From Alphaproteobacteria bacterium (GTDB lineage: Bacteria > Pseudomonadota > Alphaproteobacteria > UBA2966), in assembly GCA_018654745.1 (NCBI GenBank), contig JABILA010000026.1, forward strand, positions 1 through 64,000: a stretch of 64,000 nt of DNA, given 5' to 3'. Below the pieces are notes generated by a model. The model saw only the letters and a program-made list of their open reading frames with translations, was not told where the DNA came from and searched no databases. Of this stretch, positions 62,985 to 64,000 are shown one piece after another. How positions within the stretch are numbered: the stretch's first letter is position 1; each line of letters starts with the position of its first letter. The translations under genes and the position numbers were made by a program.

Positions 62985-64000
62985 TTGAGTAAAAGAATTA
63001 CTGTTGCTCTGGACGCCATGGGGGGCGACGGTGGCCCTGGCATGGTTGTCGGTGGCGTCGTCATTGCGTGTGAGCGGTATCCCGATCTGGATGTTCTTTT
63101 ATATGGGGATGAAGCACGGATAAAACCGTTGCTGGATGCACAGCCTGGCCTCAAGGGTCGGGCTGAAATTCGTCATACACCCCATGCGATTGGCAGTGAC
63201 GATCAGCCTGCCCAGGCCCTGCGCCGGGGTCGGGAAAGCAGCATGCGACTGGCGATCAATGCCGTCAAAAGCGGTGAGGCCCAGGGGGTGTTGTCTGCGG
63301 GCAATACCGGTGCCCTGATGGCCATGGCCAAGTTTGTACTGAAAACCCAGTCGGATATTGACCGACCGGCGATGATTTCGTTTTTCCCGACAATCCGCGG
63401 CGAAAGCGCCATGCTGGACCTCGGGGCAAACGTTAAATGCGATGCCGAAAATCTGGTGCAATTTGCCATAATGGGCGCTGCCTGCGCACGTATTGAGCTG
63501 GGCATCAAACGACCGACCGTCGGCTTGCTGAATGTCGGTGTTGAAGACGCCAAAGGCAATGAGACTGTCAAGCTGGCCGGTCAGATGCTACGTGACGGCG
63601 AATTCGCATTCGATTTTTATGGCTTTGTTGAGGGCGATCATATCGGCGAAGGTACCGTCGATGTCTTTGTCACGGATGGCTTCAGCGGCAATGTCGCGCT
63701 GAAAACAGCCGAAGGTACGGCGCGTTTGTATTCAAGTTTCCTGCGTGATGCTTTTCAGTCCTCTTTGCTTTCCAAACTCGGTTATTTGCTCGCCAAGCCT
63801 GCCTTGAACCGCCTTCGGGCCCAGGTCGATCCTGGTGCTTACAACGGGGCGGTGTTTCTTGGATTAAACGGTGTCGTTGTCAAAAGTCACGGTGGCACCG
63901 ATGCAACCGGCTTTGCCAATGCTATCGGCGTTGCTGTTGATATGGCCAGAAGTGATTTCGCCGAGCGCATCAGTCGTGATTTGCATCATGATGGTGTTGA
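62985..64000 (+). CDS. plsX: Phosphate acyltransferase PlsX (partial, runs off right edge)
   Basis: Missing from the ORF track because no stop falls in the window. From TTG 62985, with GGAG nine bases upstream, the frame reads SKRITVALDAMGGDGGPGMVV onward for about 338 codons. PlsX makes acyl-phosphate from acyl-ACP for phospholipid synthesis. Typical segments: LSAGNTGALMAMAKFVLK, AMLDLGANVKCDAENLVQFA, GLLNVGVEDAKGNETVK, DVFVTDGFSGNVALKTAEG, and the C-terminal GAVFLGLNGVVVKSHGGTDA. The family is about 340-350 residues, so only a few codons are missing. Confidence 0.95.
   Translation, partial: MSKRITVALDAMGGDGGPGMVVGGVVIACERYPDLDVLLYGDEARIKPLLDAQPGLKGRAEIRHTPHAIGSDDQPAQALRRGRESSMRLAINAVKSGEAQGVLSAGNTGALMAMAKFVLKTQSDIDRPAMISFFPTIRGESAMLDLGANVKCDAENLVQFAIMGAACARIELGIKRPTVGLLNVGVEDAKGNETVKLAGQMLRDGEFAFDFYGFVEGDHIGEGTVDVFVTDGFSGNVALKTAEGTARLYSSFLRDAFQSSLLSKLGYLLAKPALNRLRAQVDPGAYNGAVFLGLNGVVVKSHGGTDATGFANAIGVAVDMARSDFAERISRDLHHDGV

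Noticed and set aside
1-64000. CRISPR arrays, rRNA genes, complete insertion sequences
   Set aside because: No regularly spaced direct repeats, rRNA-like sequence or transposase reading frame was seen.

Overview
The window is a 64 kb chromosomal segment of an alphaproteobacterium, probably a marine or aquatic Rhodospirillales-like lineage. Three things point there. It has a Shemin-type 5-aminolevulinate synthase (hemA). It has alphaproteobacterial gene orders: rpoZ-rsh-pyrE-DUF2062-pdxJ-acpS-lepB-rnc-era, nrdR-ribD-ribE-ribBA-ribH-nusB-thiL, and bamE / ubiquinol-cytochrome c chaperone / DUF177 / rpmF / plsX. It also has a K+-independent H+-pyrophosphatase. Base composition looks mid-50s % GC by eye, and genes are dense on both strands. 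No rRNA gene, intact tRNA gene or CRISPR array was seen, and no complete insertion sequence.

Layout. 1-854: no convincing gene; it holds what looks like the 3' end of a tRNA-Ser gene with its terminator, possibly the scar of an integrated element lying to the left. 0.9-2.7 kb: a helix-hairpin-helix protein with a lysine-rich tail, then a PPK2 polyphosphate kinase with a similar lysine-rich head. 2.7-11.1 kb: a Nudix hydrolase, then a catabolic region with a beta-hydroxyacid dehydrogenase, a TRAP dicarboxylate-type transporter (dctMQP), an IclR regulator, an aconitase-like two-subunit hydro-lyase and an isocitrate lyase-family enzyme. Two near-identical operator-like sequences flank the regulator gene, one facing the transporter operon and one facing the lyase operon. 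11.3-13.6 kb: a two-gene signalling operon, REC-histidine kinase and REC-HD-GYP. 14.4-17.9 kb: a four-gene minus-strand operon with an L-2-haloacid dehalogenase, two alpha/beta hydrolases and a PLP-dependent dehydratase.

18-33 kb is mostly housekeeping: a lytic transglycosylase, dapA, smpB, a molybdopterin oxidoreductase, UDG family 5, a NYN-domain protein, folK, rpoZ, the (p)ppGpp synthetase/hydrolase, pyrE, pdxJ, acpS, lepB, rnc and era. 33-39 kb: two EamA transporters, an enolase-superfamily enzyme, an LdtR-like MarR regulator, a RidA protein and hemA. 39.1-42.5 kb: the livGFHM branched-chain amino-acid-type ABC transporter without its binding protein. 42.6-45.3 kb: an AT-richer accessory block (DUF5677-like protein; a trypsin-like protease coupled to a DUF2971 protein), the best candidate for an undescribed system. 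45.6-48.7 kb: a MaoC hydratase, a flavoprotein hydroxylase and an orphan LivJ-type binding protein. 49-56.3 kb: rpiB, glyA, nrdR, the riboflavin genes, nusB, thiL. 56.4-64 kb: an anchored hypothetical protein, an MFS transporter, hppA, bamE, cytochrome bc1 chaperone, DUF177, rpmF and plsX, the last running off the right edge.

The most notable structures outside genes are the paired IclR-type operators, a ~100 bp paired-hairpin repeat found at 14.3 kb and, in opposite orientation, in the rpoZ leader at 25.3 kb, and the tRNA-Ser 3' fragment near 0.5 kb. All functional calls are made from sequence reading alone, without database searches.
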